Positions 25,405 to 33,940 of a DNA stretch of 64,000 bases are shown here, in pieces (the stretch's first letter is position 1; every line of letters begins with the position of its first letter). Location of the stretch: contig NZ_JAQAGZ010000014.1 of the NCBI RefSeq assembly GCF_027533625.1, positions 62,001 to 126,000 of the forward strand. Direction: 5' to 3'. This stretch comes from Paenibacillus gyeongsangnamensis. Lineage in GTDB: Bacteria > Bacillota > Bacilli > Paenibacillales > NBRC-103111. A program made the position numbers and the translations under genes. The notes beneath the pieces were generated by a model. It was not told the origin of the DNA. It made no database searches and worked only from the letters and a program-made list of their open reading frames with translations.

Positions 25405-26961
25405 ATGACGATTCGAATTAATGGATTAGGTTCTTCAGGACTTGATATCGATTCCCTTGTAAGTCAAATGATGCAAGCTAAACGTATTCCGATTGATCAA
25501 ATGACACAGAAAATGACATATCTGTCGTGGCAGCGAGACGCATATCGCAGTATGAATACCGATGTGTCGGCCTTTATGAATGAAGCACAAAAATTAACCC
25601 TTCAGTCTACCTTTATGGCACAAAAAGCGTCTATGTCGGCAACCGATGCGGCCAAAGTACAGGTTACGCCAACGACTAATGCATTTACAGGGAATTTTAG
25701 CCTAGCAGTAACTCAGATTGCAAAGTCCGCTTCTATCACCAGCAGTGGTGCGTTGGGGCTCTCTTCAAATCCGACGCAGGCTCTTAATGCCGCCGGCACG
25801 CTTACGATAACGGGAAGTGTAGGTACGGCAACCAATGTAAATATTTTAGCCACCGATAATATCAGCCAAGTTGTCTCCAAAATTAACGCGGTAACTTCGA
25901 CGACTGGTGTCAAGGCGGTGTATGATCAGCTTTCCGACAAGTTAACGATTGTCAATGCCGCAACGGGTTCAGCGGGAAATGCACTAAAAATAACTGATAC
26001 TACTGGCAACACTTTACTTGGCAAACTGAATATCTCGGATACAACTACTCCTAACCCTTCTAGTACAGCCGCTGTAACCAATGGACAAGACGCTATAGTC
26101 AATTTGAACGGTACAGGAAATGTAACCGTAAGTTCTAACTCTTTTACGTTGAATAACATAAACTTTACGCTGTTGGCCGACCCTGCCACTTCCGGTGGTC
26201 CTTATACGGTTAGTGGCACCAACACTCTAGATGTGGACTCCATCGTTTCGACGATCAAAGGTGTCTTTGACAAATACAATACATTTATTGCAAATACGAA
26301 CAGCAAGTTGACCGAACCCAAGTATCGCGATTATCCGCCGCTTACGGATGCCCAGAAGGCAAATATGAAAGATTCGGATATTACTCTTTGGAATGCGAAG
26401 GCCCAATCTGGTCTGTTAGCGGGTGATGACATCCTAAGCTCCGGGTTGGATAGCATGCGTCTTAATCTTTCAAACCCGGTTTCAGGAATTGCCGCAGGTC
26501 AAATTAGTTCATTAGCGGATATTGGAATAACTACCGCACCTTCTAACGGTTCTAGCAGCTACCTTGCTTATCAAGAAAACGGTAAAATCTACATTGATGA
26601 GACCAAATTGCGCGCAGCGCTGACGAATGCACCTGACCAAGTGGTAGCTCTATTTACAAAGGATGGCGCTCGTAATGCTAACGGCAATTTGACAACATGG
26701 ACGGATGCAGGTATTGGTACTCGTTTGTACGAAAATGCTAAAAATATGGTTAATGGACTGACACAAAAGACGCAAACCGTACCTTACAAAAGCTATTTAA
26801 ATCAGCAAATTGATGATTACGCGAATAATATCAGCCAATTGAACTCCACTTTGAACGACTACGAGCAGCAACTTTACAGTCAGTTCGCCAGCTTGCAGAC
26901 TTCCTTAAATCAGATGAACTCCCAAAGTTCGTATCTTTCAGGCCTTTTCCAGTCAAAATAA
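25405..26961 (+). CDS. fliD: Flagellar cap protein FliD (HAP2)
   Basis: FliD caps the filament tip and folds incoming flagellin. The start ATG 25405 follows GAGAGGTG (25391-25398), excluding the in-frame GTG at 25396 that overlaps it. The 518-residue protein begins with the family motif INGLGSSGLDIDSLVSQMM and ends with a coiled coil (LNQQIDDYANNISQLNSTL) and FASLQTSLNQMNSQSSYL. The middle is Thr/Asn/Ala-rich. It heads fliD-fliS-fliT-flaG. Confidence 0.97.
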   Translation: MTIRINGLGSSGLDIDSLVSQMMQAKRIPIDQMTQKMTYLSWQRDAYRSMNTDVSAFMNEAQKLTLQSTFMAQKASMSATDAAKVQVTPTTNAFTGNFSLAVTQIAKSASITSSGALGLSSNPTQALNAAGTLTITGSVGTATNVNILATDNISQVVSKINAVTSTTGVKAVYDQLSDKLTIVNAATGSAGNALKITDTTGNTLLGKLNISDTTTPNPSSTAAVTNGQDAIVNLNGTGNVTVSSNSFTLNNINFTLLADPATSGGPYTVSGTNTLDVDSIVSTIKGVFDKYNTFIANTNSKLTEPKYRDYPPLTDAQKANMKDSDITLWNAKAQSGLLAGDDILSSGLDSMRLNLSNPVSGIAAGQISSLADIGITTAPSNGSSSYLAYQENGKIYIDETKLRAALTNAPDQVVALFTKDGARNANGNLTTWTDAGIGTRLYENAKNMVNGLTQKTQTVPYKSYLNQQIDDYANNISQLNSTLNDYEQQLYSQFASLQTSLNQMNSQSSYLSGLFQSK

Positions 26962-26973
26962 CGGGAGGACCCT

Positions 26974-27354
26974 ATGATTCAATCATCAGCTAACAGTTAT
27001 AAACAAAATCAAGCAGAGACTGCTCCGCCCGAAAGTCTTACACTCATGCTTTACAATGGGGCCATTACATTCATAAAACGTACGAAACAAGCTATCGAGT
27101 CTAAGGATTTGAGCCTAGCTCATCATTATAATACCCGTGTGCAAGATATTGTCGATGAACTGATTATTACACTAGACCGGAAATATCCGATTTCCGAACA
27201 ACTACTTGCTTTATATGACTACATGAAAAGAAGACTTATTGAAGCTAACATCTCAAAAGATGTTGCTATTTTGGAAGAGGTTGAAGGGTTCTTCGTAGAG
27301 TTTCGTGATACATGGAAACAAGCGATGGTTCTTGCTCGCAGCCAAAAGCAGTAG
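26974..27354 (+). CDS. fliS: Flagellin export chaperone FliS
   Basis: A 126-residue FliS, which binds the C-terminal helices of flagellin to prevent premature polymerisation. The motifs APPESLTLMLYNGAITFI (here TAPPESLTLML) and DELIITLDRKYPIS with LLALYDYMKRRLIEANI are family-typical. GGGAGGA precedes ATG 26974. It follows fliD by 12 bases. Confidence 0.96.
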   Translation: MIQSSANSYKQNQAETAPPESLTLMLYNGAITFIKRTKQAIESKDLSLAHHYNTRVQDIVDELIITLDRKYPISEQLLALYDYMKRRLIEANISKDVAILEEVEGFFVEFRDTWKQAMVLARSQKQ

Positions 27355-27363
27355 GAGGCACTC

Positions 27364-27723
27364 ATGATAAAAGTGGAGGACCTCTTTCATGACTTAACCG
27401 GAAAAACAGAGGATATGCTGCGGACACTCGAATCCTCAAAGCAATTCGATATCCAAGTAATTGATCATTTGTTCGCAGAGCGTGAATCGATTCTAGCAGA
27501 GCTTCGGAAAATTCTTCAAGATATCTCCGATATATCGATTTATCAGTCTTTATACGATAAATGGCAGGAGAGGGAAATGAAATTGAGGAATTTGATAGAA
27601 GCCGCTTTAAAAGACTTAGAAAAAAAAATAACGGAATCGCAAAATGCACGAACGGTTTCCAAACAATACGATTCCTATTTACGACAAATGCCTTACGGAG
27701 CGTTTCTGGATAAAAAGAGATAG
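27364..27723 (+). CDS. fliT: FliT-like flagellar chaperone
   Basis: A 119-residue helical protein in the usual fliT position after fliS. In Bacillus, FliT is the export chaperone for the FliD cap. The C-terminal phrase YGAFLDKKR resembles the conserved end of Bacillus FliT. Sequence conservation in this family is low, so position carries much of the weight. TAGGAGGCA lies directly upstream of ATG 27364. Confidence 0.8.
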   Translation: MIKVEDLFHDLTGKTEDMLRTLESSKQFDIQVIDHLFAERESILAELRKILQDISDISIYQSLYDKWQEREMKLRNLIEAALKDLEKKITESQNARTVSKQYDSYLRQMPYGAFLDKKR

Positions 27724-27752
27724 TAATTTATAAACAACAAAAGGGGGATAAA

Positions 27753-28091
27753 ATGGAGATCCAATCGGTTAATGAACATTCCACGATTAGGGAACAATCG
27801 GGTGAGAAGAAAGTACCCGGCCCACAGGAAAATCCGAGCGGTGATATCCAACAAGAGAGAACGTACACCAAGAATGAAATTAACAAGGAGCTCGGTCATC
27901 TCAATAAATGGCTGGAGTCCAACAGTTCGCATCTGCATTTCGTCCTGCATGACAAGCTTAACGAATATTACGTTCAGGTCGTCGATGACAAAACGAATGA
28001 AGTGGTTAGAGAGATTCCTTCTAAAAAGGTCATGGATATGGTAGCGAATTTATATGAGAAACTGGGTATAATCGTCGACAAAAAAATATAA
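27753..28091 (+). CDS. flaG: FlaG family flagellar protein
   Basis: A 112-residue FlaG protein. The first 45 residues are polar and probably disordered; the conserved part runs from NKELGHLNKWLESNSSHL through HDKLNEYYVQVVD and NEVVREIPSKKVMDMVANLY. FlaG affects filament length in several bacteria. In Bacillus (yvyC) it lies upstream of fliD; here it follows fliT. AAAGGGGG precedes the ATG. A terminator follows at once. Confidence 0.93.
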   Translation: MEIQSVNEHSTIREQSGEKKVPGPQENPSGDIQQERTYTKNEINKELGHLNKWLESNSSHLHFVLHDKLNEYYVQVVDDKTNEVVREIPSKKVMDMVANLYEKLGIIVDKKI

Positions 28092-28093
28092 AG

Positions 28094-28115
28094 ACCCCGG
28101 TTAGACGGGGTTTTT
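28094..28115 (+). terminator. Terminator after flaG
   Basis: ACCCCG (28094-28099), loop GTTAGA, CGGGGT (28106-28111), then TTTT. It ends the fliDST-flaG unit and separates it from the second sugar cluster, which starts 33 bases later. Confidence 0.85.
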
Positions 28116-28148
28116 CTTTTCTCTGCTTTTTAGAAAGGGTTTGATGAA

Positions 28149-29261
28149 GTGCAAGTAGTCATTCGGGCAGATGCATCTATTCAAATTGGAACCGGTCATG
28201 TGATGAGATGCTTAACTCTTGCCAACAAATTGCGACAGAAGGGTGCTTTCGTTCAGTTTATTAGCCGCGAGCATCCGGGGCACCTGTGTAATCACATAGA
28301 ACAGCAGGGATTTATTGTTCATCGACTATCCCCACCCTTGCAACCGAATGAGACGAACGATAAAAAAAGTTCATACGAGCAGTGGTTAGGTGTATCTTGG
28401 GAGCTCGACGTCGAGCAAACATTATCCGCCCTGCGCAAAACTCATGTTCCAATGGATTTGATGATTGTTGACCATTATGCAATCGATATAAAATGGGAAC
28501 AGCGGATTCGGCAGCATGTAGATAAAATAATGGTTATAGATGACTTGGCCAATCGTGGGCATGACTGCGATATTTTGCTCGATCAGAACCTGTATGAACA
28601 TATGGATGAACGATACAAAGAGTTAGTGCCTGATCGTTGCCTCCAATTATTGGGACCTCGATACGCTTTACTGCGCGAAGAATTCAGAGCGGCTCAAAAG
28701 CAGGCGAAGATTAGAGATCAAGCGATTCAAAGAGTTCTTGTTTTTTTCGGCGGCAGCGACCCGACCAATGAAACGGAAAAGGCTTTGCAAGCCATAACGT
28801 TGCTGGACGAAAAATACATAACGTTCGATGTTGTTGTAGGCAATTCAAATGTCAACAGAGAACATATTGAAATTCTCTGTTCAAAGCTGCCGAACGTAAA
28901 CTACTACTGCCAAATCAATTATATTGCGAAACTGATGACTCAAGCTGATCTGTCCATAGGAGCCGGAGGTTCCACAACTTGGGAAAGATGTGTATTAGGA
29001 CTACCGGCAATAACCATTACAACAGCTGATAATCAAATGGAAGTTACGGAAGCCGTTGCTAAAGCTGGAGCTGTTTTATATTTAGGACATTATCGTAATA
29101 TTACTCCTATTACCATAGCTGATGCTATTAAGCATATGTTGTCCAATCCACAATTACTAACAAGAATGAGTGCCGCAAGCATGGATTTAATGGAAAAACA
29201 GCCATCCGACAGTGCTGCTGGTGTAGTAGAAGCTATTTATGGCTCGCAGAGACAGAAGTAA
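28149..29261 (+). CDS. pseG: UDP-2,4-diacetamido-trideoxy-altrose hydrolase PseG
   Basis: PseG removes UDP from the diacetamido-altrose intermediate in pseudaminic acid synthesis. The start is GTG 28149 with AGAAAGGG at 28131-28138. The 370-residue protein has the family N-terminal motif ADASIQIGTGHVMRC, whose His is catalytic in the Campylobacter enzyme, and a GT-B-like C-terminal half with IGAGGSTTWERC. It opens the second sugar cluster (pseG-pseH-pseI-SDR-pseC). Confidence 0.94.
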   Translation: MQVVIRADASIQIGTGHVMRCLTLANKLRQKGAFVQFISREHPGHLCNHIEQQGFIVHRLSPPLQPNETNDKKSSYEQWLGVSWELDVEQTLSALRKTHVPMDLMIVDHYAIDIKWEQRIRQHVDKIMVIDDLANRGHDCDILLDQNLYEHMDERYKELVPDRCLQLLGPRYALLREEFRAAQKQAKIRDQAIQRVLVFFGGSDPTNETEKALQAITLLDEKYITFDVVVGNSNVNREHIEILCSKLPNVNYYCQINYIAKLMTQADLSIGAGGSTTWERCVLGLPAITITTADNQMEVTEAVAKAGAVLYLGHYRNITPITIADAIKHMLSNPQLLTRMSAASMDLMEKQPSDSAAGVVEAIYGSQRQK

Positions 29262-29294
29262 TCACGTAAAACACTGAATCATGAGGGACTCAAC

Positions 29295-29843
29295 GTGCAA
29301 CAACAATTGGGCGAATACACCATTCGAGAGATGACGGAAGCGGATTTGGCAACGGTTTTGCGATGGAGAAATTCAGACCGCATTCGAAAGAATATGTATT
29401 CTGATGAGATCATCACGTGGGAGAATCACTGTGCTTGGTTTAACCGATTGCAAGAAAACATGCAAATGAAGTATTTCATAGTAGAACTTCACCAAAGGCC
29501 GATCGGGGTAGTGAATTTTACTGAAATTAACGCCAAGCATCATACGTGTGAATGGGGATTTTATCTCGGTGAAACCGATGTGCCTCGCGGAAGCGGAACA
29601 GCCTTAGGGATTCTTGGGCTGATGGTCGCTTTTGAGAACTTAACCATCCGTAAAGTATGTGCAGAAGTGTTCGCTTTCAATGAAGCCAGCCTGAAATTTC
29701 ACAAAAGGCTTGGATTTACCCAGGAAGGTTATTTATCCAAGCACGCTTTTAAAAACGGTCATTATGAAGATATTGTACTTTTCGCCTGTTTCTCTGAACA
29801 GTGGAACGGGATAAAAGAACGTTTAACGGAATTATTCAATTAA
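29295..29843 (+). CDS. pseH: UDP-4-amino-sugar N-acetyltransferase PseH
   Basis: A 182-residue GNAT-family enzyme that acetylates the 4-amino group made by PseC. Typical elements are the start YTIREMTEADLATVLRWRNS, the acetyl-CoA-binding region with GSGTALGILGLMVAFE, and the C-terminal ASLKFHKRLGFTQEGYL. The start is GTG 29295 behind GAGGGACT. Context between pseG and pseI makes PseH much more likely than ribosomal-protein acetyltransferases of the same fold. Confidence 0.92.
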   Translation: MQQQLGEYTIREMTEADLATVLRWRNSDRIRKNMYSDEIITWENHCAWFNRLQENMQMKYFIVELHQRPIGVVNFTEINAKHHTCEWGFYLGETDVPRGSGTALGILGLMVAFENLTIRKVCAEVFAFNEASLKFHKRLGFTQEGYLSKHAFKNGHYEDIVLFACFSEQWNGIKERLTELFN

Positions 29844-29859
29844 GAGGCTGAGGTGCAGC

Positions 29860-30921
29860 ATGCAAAAGCATGAATTCTTGATAGGCAACCGGAAGATCGG
29901 GCCGGACCATCCTCCTTTTATTATCGCAGAGATGTCGGGAAATCATAACCAGTCCCTCGAACGGGCCCTTGAAATCGTGGAAGCGGCAGCCTGGGCCGGT
30001 GCTCATGCTTTGAAGATTCAAACCTATACGGCGGATACGATGACGATCGAATCGGATCAACCCGATTTTTTCATCAATGATGATAAAAGCTTGTGGAAGG
30101 GGCAATCGTTGTACAATTTGTACGAGGAAGCCCATACCCCGTGGGAGTGGCATAAGGCCATTTTTGACCGATGCCAAGAGCTGGGGATGATCGGCTTCAG
30201 TACCCCATTCGATGAAACAGCCGTGGACTTCCTGGAATCTTTGGGTGTAGCCTGCTACAAGATCGCTTCCTTTGAAAATACGGATTTACCGCTGCTTCGC
30301 AAAGTGGCCGCCACTGGAAAACCTATGATCGTTTCGACAGGCATGGCGAGTATTGCCGAACTGGACGAGCTTGTAAAAACTGTGCGTGCCGCTGGTTGCA
30401 AGGATCTAGTGCTTTTAAAATGTACAAGCTCTTACCCGGCTACGCCGGAAAATTCCAATATTCGAACAATTCCGCACTTGCAGCAGCTGTTTGACGTTCA
30501 AGTAGGTCTATCCGACCATACGCTAGGAGTTGGCGTCGCCGTGGCGAGCGTAGCCTTAGGCGCGACGGTGATTGAGAAGCATTTTACTTTGTCCCGTGCA
30601 GACGGCGGAGTGGATTCGGCTTTTTCATTGGAGCCTGAAGAAATGAGCCGGCTTGTTCAGGAAACGGAACGCGCATGGCAAGGACTGGGCGCTATCGCTT
30701 ATGGGGCGGGAGAGTCCGAAAAAAAATCGTTGCAATTCCGGCGTTCCCTCTATGTTGTAAAAGATATGAAGGCCGGTGAAACCTTTACCGCAGACAACTT
30801 ACGAGTCATTCGGCCCGGATTCGGACTTCCGCCGAAATACTTGGACTTGCTTATGGGGAAGCAGGTTAAGAAGGATGTTCCTCGGGGGACTGCCGTTACA
30901 TTAGACCTTATATTGGACTGA
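29860..30921 (+). CDS. pseI: Pseudaminic acid synthase PseI
   Basis: PseI condenses 2,4-diacetamido-trideoxy-altrose with phosphoenolpyruvate to form pseudaminic acid. The 353-residue NeuB-family protein has the TIM barrel with IIAEMSGNHNQSLE, YKIASFENTDLPLL, SDHTLG and EKHFTLSRADGG, plus a C-terminal SAF domain (RSLYVVKDMKAGE, GFGLPPKYLDLLMGK). The ATG at 29860 is 17 bases after pseH. The AEMSGNHN version is typical of PseI rather than sialic acid synthases. Confidence 0.95.
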   Translation: MQKHEFLIGNRKIGPDHPPFIIAEMSGNHNQSLERALEIVEAAAWAGAHALKIQTYTADTMTIESDQPDFFINDDKSLWKGQSLYNLYEEAHTPWEWHKAIFDRCQELGMIGFSTPFDETAVDFLESLGVACYKIASFENTDLPLLRKVAATGKPMIVSTGMASIAELDELVKTVRAAGCKDLVLLKCTSSYPATPENSNIRTIPHLQQLFDVQVGLSDHTLGVGVAVASVALGATVIEKHFTLSRADGGVDSAFSLEPEEMSRLVQETERAWQGLGAIAYGAGESEKKSLQFRRSLYVVKDMKAGETFTADNLRVIRPGFGLPPKYLDLLMGKQVKKDVPRGTAVTLDLILD

Positions 30922-30952
30922 TCGTCCTCGTACGCAGAAAGGGAGATTATTA

Positions 30953-31891
30953 ATGAAAGTATTGGTCACAGGCGGCGCCGGATTTATCGGACGTTGGGTC
31001 GTCAAACGATTGCTGGATGACGGACATCAAGTTTGGATTCTTGACGATTTATCCAATGGAGAAGAAACGAATATTGCGGAGTTTAAGTCGCATCAAGGGT
31101 TCCGGCAGTTCGTTCATGGCGATATTAAGAATGAAGATACATTAAATCAATTATTCGACAACGGCTTCGACATTTGCTACCATCTGGGCGCAAGCATCAA
31201 TGTTCAAGACAGCATCGATGATCCCCGGACTACATTTAATAACGATACATTAGGTACTTTCTTCGTGTTGGAGCAGTGCCGCAAGCATCAAGTGAAGATC
31301 GTATTTATGAGCACTTGCATGGTCTATGATCGGTGCCTGGATGAAACAGGAATCTCCGAGACGCATCCGATTAAGCCGGCTTCTCCTTATGCAGGAGCCA
31401 AAATCGCCGCGGAGAATATGGTATTGTCTTATTATTACGCCTATGACCTGCCTGCGGTGGTTGTCCGCCCGTTCAACACGTATGGTCCTTATCAAAAGTT
31501 TGGCGGCGAAGGTGGCGTTGTCGCTATCTTCATTAAGAAAAAACTGACCGGCGAAACGCTGAACATTTACGGCGAAGGAACACAGACTCGAGATCTGCTG
31601 TACGTCGATGATTGCGCCAGGTTCGTCGTAGAAGCCGGCTACTCCGATAAAGTAGACGGACATATTGTGAATGCAGGCCTCGGAAGGGATATATCCATTA
31701 ACGAATTGGCCAAGCTGGTCGTAGGGGATGAAAGCCGAATCAAGCATGTAGAGCATATTCATCCGCAGAGCGAGATCCAGAAGCTGCTTTGCAACTCTTC
31801 CAAAGCAAAACAATTGCTCGGATGGGAGCCGAAGACATCGCTTGAGGACGGATTGCAGCAAACCGAAGAATGGATCAAAACTATCCTATAA
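30953..31891 (+). CDS. NAD-dependent sugar-nucleotide epimerase/dehydratase (extended SDR)
   Basis: A 312-residue extended SDR with the nucleotide loop TGGAGFIGRWV, the FMSTCMVYD strand and active-site YAGAK (Tyr and Lys of YxxxK), then RPFNTYGPYQ and TRDLLYVDDCARF. The closest functional classes are UDP-glucose 4-epimerases and dTDP/GDP-sugar dehydratases. The core pseudaminic acid pathway does not need it, so it may make a second sugar or modify the first. It is inside the pse cluster and followed by a strong terminator. Confidence 0.85.
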   Translation: MKVLVTGGAGFIGRWVVKRLLDDGHQVWILDDLSNGEETNIAEFKSHQGFRQFVHGDIKNEDTLNQLFDNGFDICYHLGASINVQDSIDDPRTTFNNDTLGTFFVLEQCRKHQVKIVFMSTCMVYDRCLDETGISETHPIKPASPYAGAKIAAENMVLSYYYAYDLPAVVVRPFNTYGPYQKFGGEGGVVAIFIKKKLTGETLNIYGEGTQTRDLLYVDDCARFVVEAGYSDKVDGHIVNAGLGRDISINELAKLVVGDESRIKHVEHIHPQSEIQKLLCNSSKAKQLLGWEPKTSLEDGLQQTEEWIKTIL

Positions 31892-31897
31892 AAATAA

Positions 31898-31939
31898 AGG
31901 CTGAAATGCGGGCATAAGGTGCATTTCAGCCTGTTTTTT
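31898..31939 (+). terminator. Strong hairpin terminator between the SDR gene and pseC
   Basis: AGGCTGAAATGC (31898-31909) pairs perfectly with GCATTTCAGCCT (31921-31932), followed by GTTTTTT. It lies inside the pse cluster, so pseC may depend on read-through or its own promoter. No clear promoter was seen in the 20 bases remaining before pseC. Confidence 0.9.
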
Positions 31940-31959
31940 AAAAAATGGAGGTCATCACC

Positions 31960-33168
31960 ATGGTTAAACCGAGCAGCTTACAGCTGGCCATCCTGGAGGG
32001 GGAGCCGGTTCGCGAAACGATGCTGCCTTATGGCAGGCAGTGTGTGGATCAGGCAGATATTGAAGCGGTGGTAGAGACGCTGCAATCTCCTTTTTTGACG
32101 CAAGGTCCCAGAATTAAAGAGTTTGAAGAAGCGGTAGCCCGTTATGCGGGAGCGAAATACGCGGTGGCTTTTTCCAATGGAACTGCGGCGCTTCACGGGG
32201 CTTGCTATGCGGCGGGAGTCAGTGAAGGGGATGAAGTCATTACAACGCCCATGACCTTCGCTGCCAGCGCAAATTGCGTTCGTTATTGCGGCGGCCAGGT
32301 GGTTTTTGCCGATATTCGCCCGGATACCTACAACATCGACTGCTCGAAGATCGGGGATTTAATTTCACCAAAAACCAAAGCGATCATACCGGTTGATTTT
32401 ACAGGGCAGCCTGCCGACATGGATGATATTATGGAGATTGCCCGGGAACGAAACCTCGTTGTCATTGAAGATGCAGCACATTCTCTAGGCGCAGTCTACA
32501 AAGACCGTAAAGTCGGCTCCATCGCAGATATGACGATGTTCAGCTTTCACCCGGTGAAGCATGTGACCACAGGAGAAGGCGGAGTTATTGTCACAGACTC
32601 GGAAGAGTACTACGAAAAGCTGCTCTTATTCCGAAGCCACGGCATTACCCGCAATAAAGAGCTGTTGGAGCGGCAAAACGAGGGTGAATGGTATTACGAA
32701 ATGCAGGATTTAGGATATAATTACCGGATCACGGACATCCAAGCTGCATTAGGCCTCTCACAGCTGAGCAAGCTCGACTCTTTCGTCGACAGAAGAAGAC
32801 AAATTGCGAGGCAATATTCGGAAGCTTTCCGCCATATCCGGGCGGTCATCACGCCGTATCAAAGTGAGGATCGCGAGTCCAGTTGGCATTTATATATCAT
32901 TCAACTGGATTTAAAGTCGCTGGCGGTGGGGCGAAAAGAAATTTTCGAGGCGCTGCGAAAAGAAAATATCGGGGTTAACGTGCACTATGTACCCGTTCAT
33001 TATAATCCGTATTACCGCAAGCTCGGTTATGAAAAAGGAATTGCACCGGTTGCAGAAAAGTTATATGAGGGAATTATTACACTCCCGCTATTCCCTGCCA
33101 TGACAGACTCGGATATTCGGGATGTCATCCATGCTGTGGATAAAGTGGTGGGTTACTACTCCAAATAA
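31960..33168 (+). CDS. pseC: UDP-4-keto-sugar aminotransferase PseC
   Basis: PseC is the PLP enzyme that aminates the C4 keto group of the PseB product. The start ATG 31960 has TGGAGG at 31946-31951; the upstream in-frame ATG at 31945 overlaps that site. The 402-residue DegT/DnrJ-family protein has AFSNGTAALHGACYAAG, VIEDAAHSLGA and the PLP-lysine motif FSFHPVKHVTTGEGG, characteristic of PseC. It completes the set PseB, C, H, G, I plus a cytidylyltransferase. A terminator follows. Confidence 0.95.
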   Translation: MVKPSSLQLAILEGEPVRETMLPYGRQCVDQADIEAVVETLQSPFLTQGPRIKEFEEAVARYAGAKYAVAFSNGTAALHGACYAAGVSEGDEVITTPMTFAASANCVRYCGGQVVFADIRPDTYNIDCSKIGDLISPKTKAIIPVDFTGQPADMDDIMEIARERNLVVIEDAAHSLGAVYKDRKVGSIADMTMFSFHPVKHVTTGEGGVIVTDSEEYYEKLLLFRSHGITRNKELLERQNEGEWYYEMQDLGYNYRITDIQAALGLSQLSKLDSFVDRRRQIARQYSEAFRHIRAVITPYQSEDRESSWHLYIIQLDLKSLAVGRKEIFEALRKENIGVNVHYVPVHYNPYYRKLGYEKGIAPVAEKLYEGIITLPLFPAMTDSDIRDVIHAVDKVVGYYSK

Positions 33169-33210
33169 GCAGCTGGGGCCTTCATCCAATGCAGCAAATT
33201 TTACTATCAA

Positions 33211-33246
33211 GAGGACATTCAAGGAAGCCTGAGTGTCCTCTTTTTT
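33211..33246 (+). terminator. Terminator of pseC
   Basis: GAGGACATTCA (33211-33221) pairs with TGAGTGTCCTC (33230-33240) with one G-T, then TTTTTT. It marks the end of the flagellar glycosylation island. Confidence 0.9.
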
Positions 33247-33281
33247 GCCAACGGAAGCGGAAAAGTGTAATCACACACCCC

Positions 33282-33366
33282 TGTGGACAATGTGTATAAC
33301 TCTGTTGATAACTCTGCAAAAAATGTCGAAAAATCGCGACAGGACGGGCTTTTTGGCTGTGAATAA
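33282..33366 (+). other. Cluster of four DnaA-box-like 9-mers
   Basis: In the 344-base gap between pseC and the cold-shock gene lie TGTGGACAA (33282-33290) abutting TGTGTATAA (33291-33299), then TGTTGATAA (33303-33311) and TGTGAATAA (33358-33366), all in one orientation. Their complements are TTGTCCACA, TTATACACA, TTATCAACA and TTATTCACA; two fit TTATNCACA exactly and two have one mismatch. The rest of the gap holds a terminator and the downstream promoter, and no gene. Confidence 0.55.
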
Positions 33367-33429
33367 ATTATTAACCCCGTGTTAATACGCGAATTTTCAA
33401 AATATTTTGCTAACATCGGTTTCCATTGA

Positions 33430-33459
33430 TTGACACAGAGGAGCGGGGAGTGTTATAGT
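33430..33459 (+). promoter_or_regulatory. Sigma-A promoter of the cold-shock gene
   Basis: TTGACA (33430-33435), 18 bases and TATAGT (33454-33459), with TG one base upstream of the -10 (extended -10). The leader is about 45 bases, short compared with the long leaders of many cold-shock genes. Confidence 0.8.
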
Positions 33460-33512
33460 CGAGTTGTTAGCCGTTAGGCTACAGTTATTTGATAACGAAG
33501 GGAATGTTCTTC

Positions 33513-33710
33513 ATGCAAGGTAAAGTTAAATGGTTTAACGCAGAAAAAGGTTACGGTTTCATCGAGCGCGAAGACGGAGGCGACGTATTCGTTCACTTCT
33601 CCGCGATCCAATCTGAAGGCTTCAAAACGCTGGAAGAAGGTCAATCCGTAGAGTTTGACATCGTAGAAGGCGCTCGCGGTCCTCAAGCAGCTAACGTAAT
33701 CAAGTTGTAA
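33513..33710 (+). CDS. Cold-shock protein (CspA family)
   Basis: A 65-residue cold-shock domain protein, an RNA chaperone. It begins [18 protein letters not shown] (RNP-1 region) with DVFVHFSAI as RNP-2. ATG 33513 is taken because the family starts with MxxGxVKWFN; an in-frame upstream codon at 33489 would add nine unsupported residues. It stands alone between its promoter and a strong terminator. It cannot be assigned to CspA, B, C or D from sequence alone. Confidence 0.97.
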   Translation: MQGKVKWFNAEKGYGFIEREDGGDVFVHFSAIQSEGFKTLEEGQSVEFDIVEGARGPQAANVIKL

Positions 33711-33781
33711 TCATCCGGCCGGCAACGGCCTCCGATAGATGGTTATTGTTTGAGCAAATTAGCGCGAAGAACAAGCGGAAT

Positions 33782-33817
33782 AACACCCTGGGAGATGCGT
33801 CTCCCGGGGTGTTTTTT
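33782..33817 (+). terminator. Terminator of the cold-shock gene
   Basis: AACACCC and GGGAGA (33782-33795, one mismatch between) pair with TCTCCC and GGGTGTT (33800-33813) around TGCG, followed by TTTT. Confidence 0.9.
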
Positions 33818-33876
33818 GTTGCACCTGCAAAGTTCGCTAAATTTTCAAAATATTTTGAAAATTGTCGAAGAAATAT

Positions 33877-33906
33877 GAAGGATTTTTAAAGGCCTGTGGT
33901 GAATAT
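33877..33906 (+). promoter_or_regulatory. Sigma-H promoter of hpf
   Basis: GAAGGATTT (33877-33885) and GGTGAATAT (33898-33906), 12 bases apart, match the sigma-H consensus RNAGGAWWW-N11-12-RNNGAATWW at every defined position. The hpf (yvyD) gene of B. subtilis is known to use sigma-H and sigma-B, which supports the call. Confidence 0.8.
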
Positions 33907-33940
33907 AGTATACTGTAGGTATGAAAGGAGGAGTTGCACA

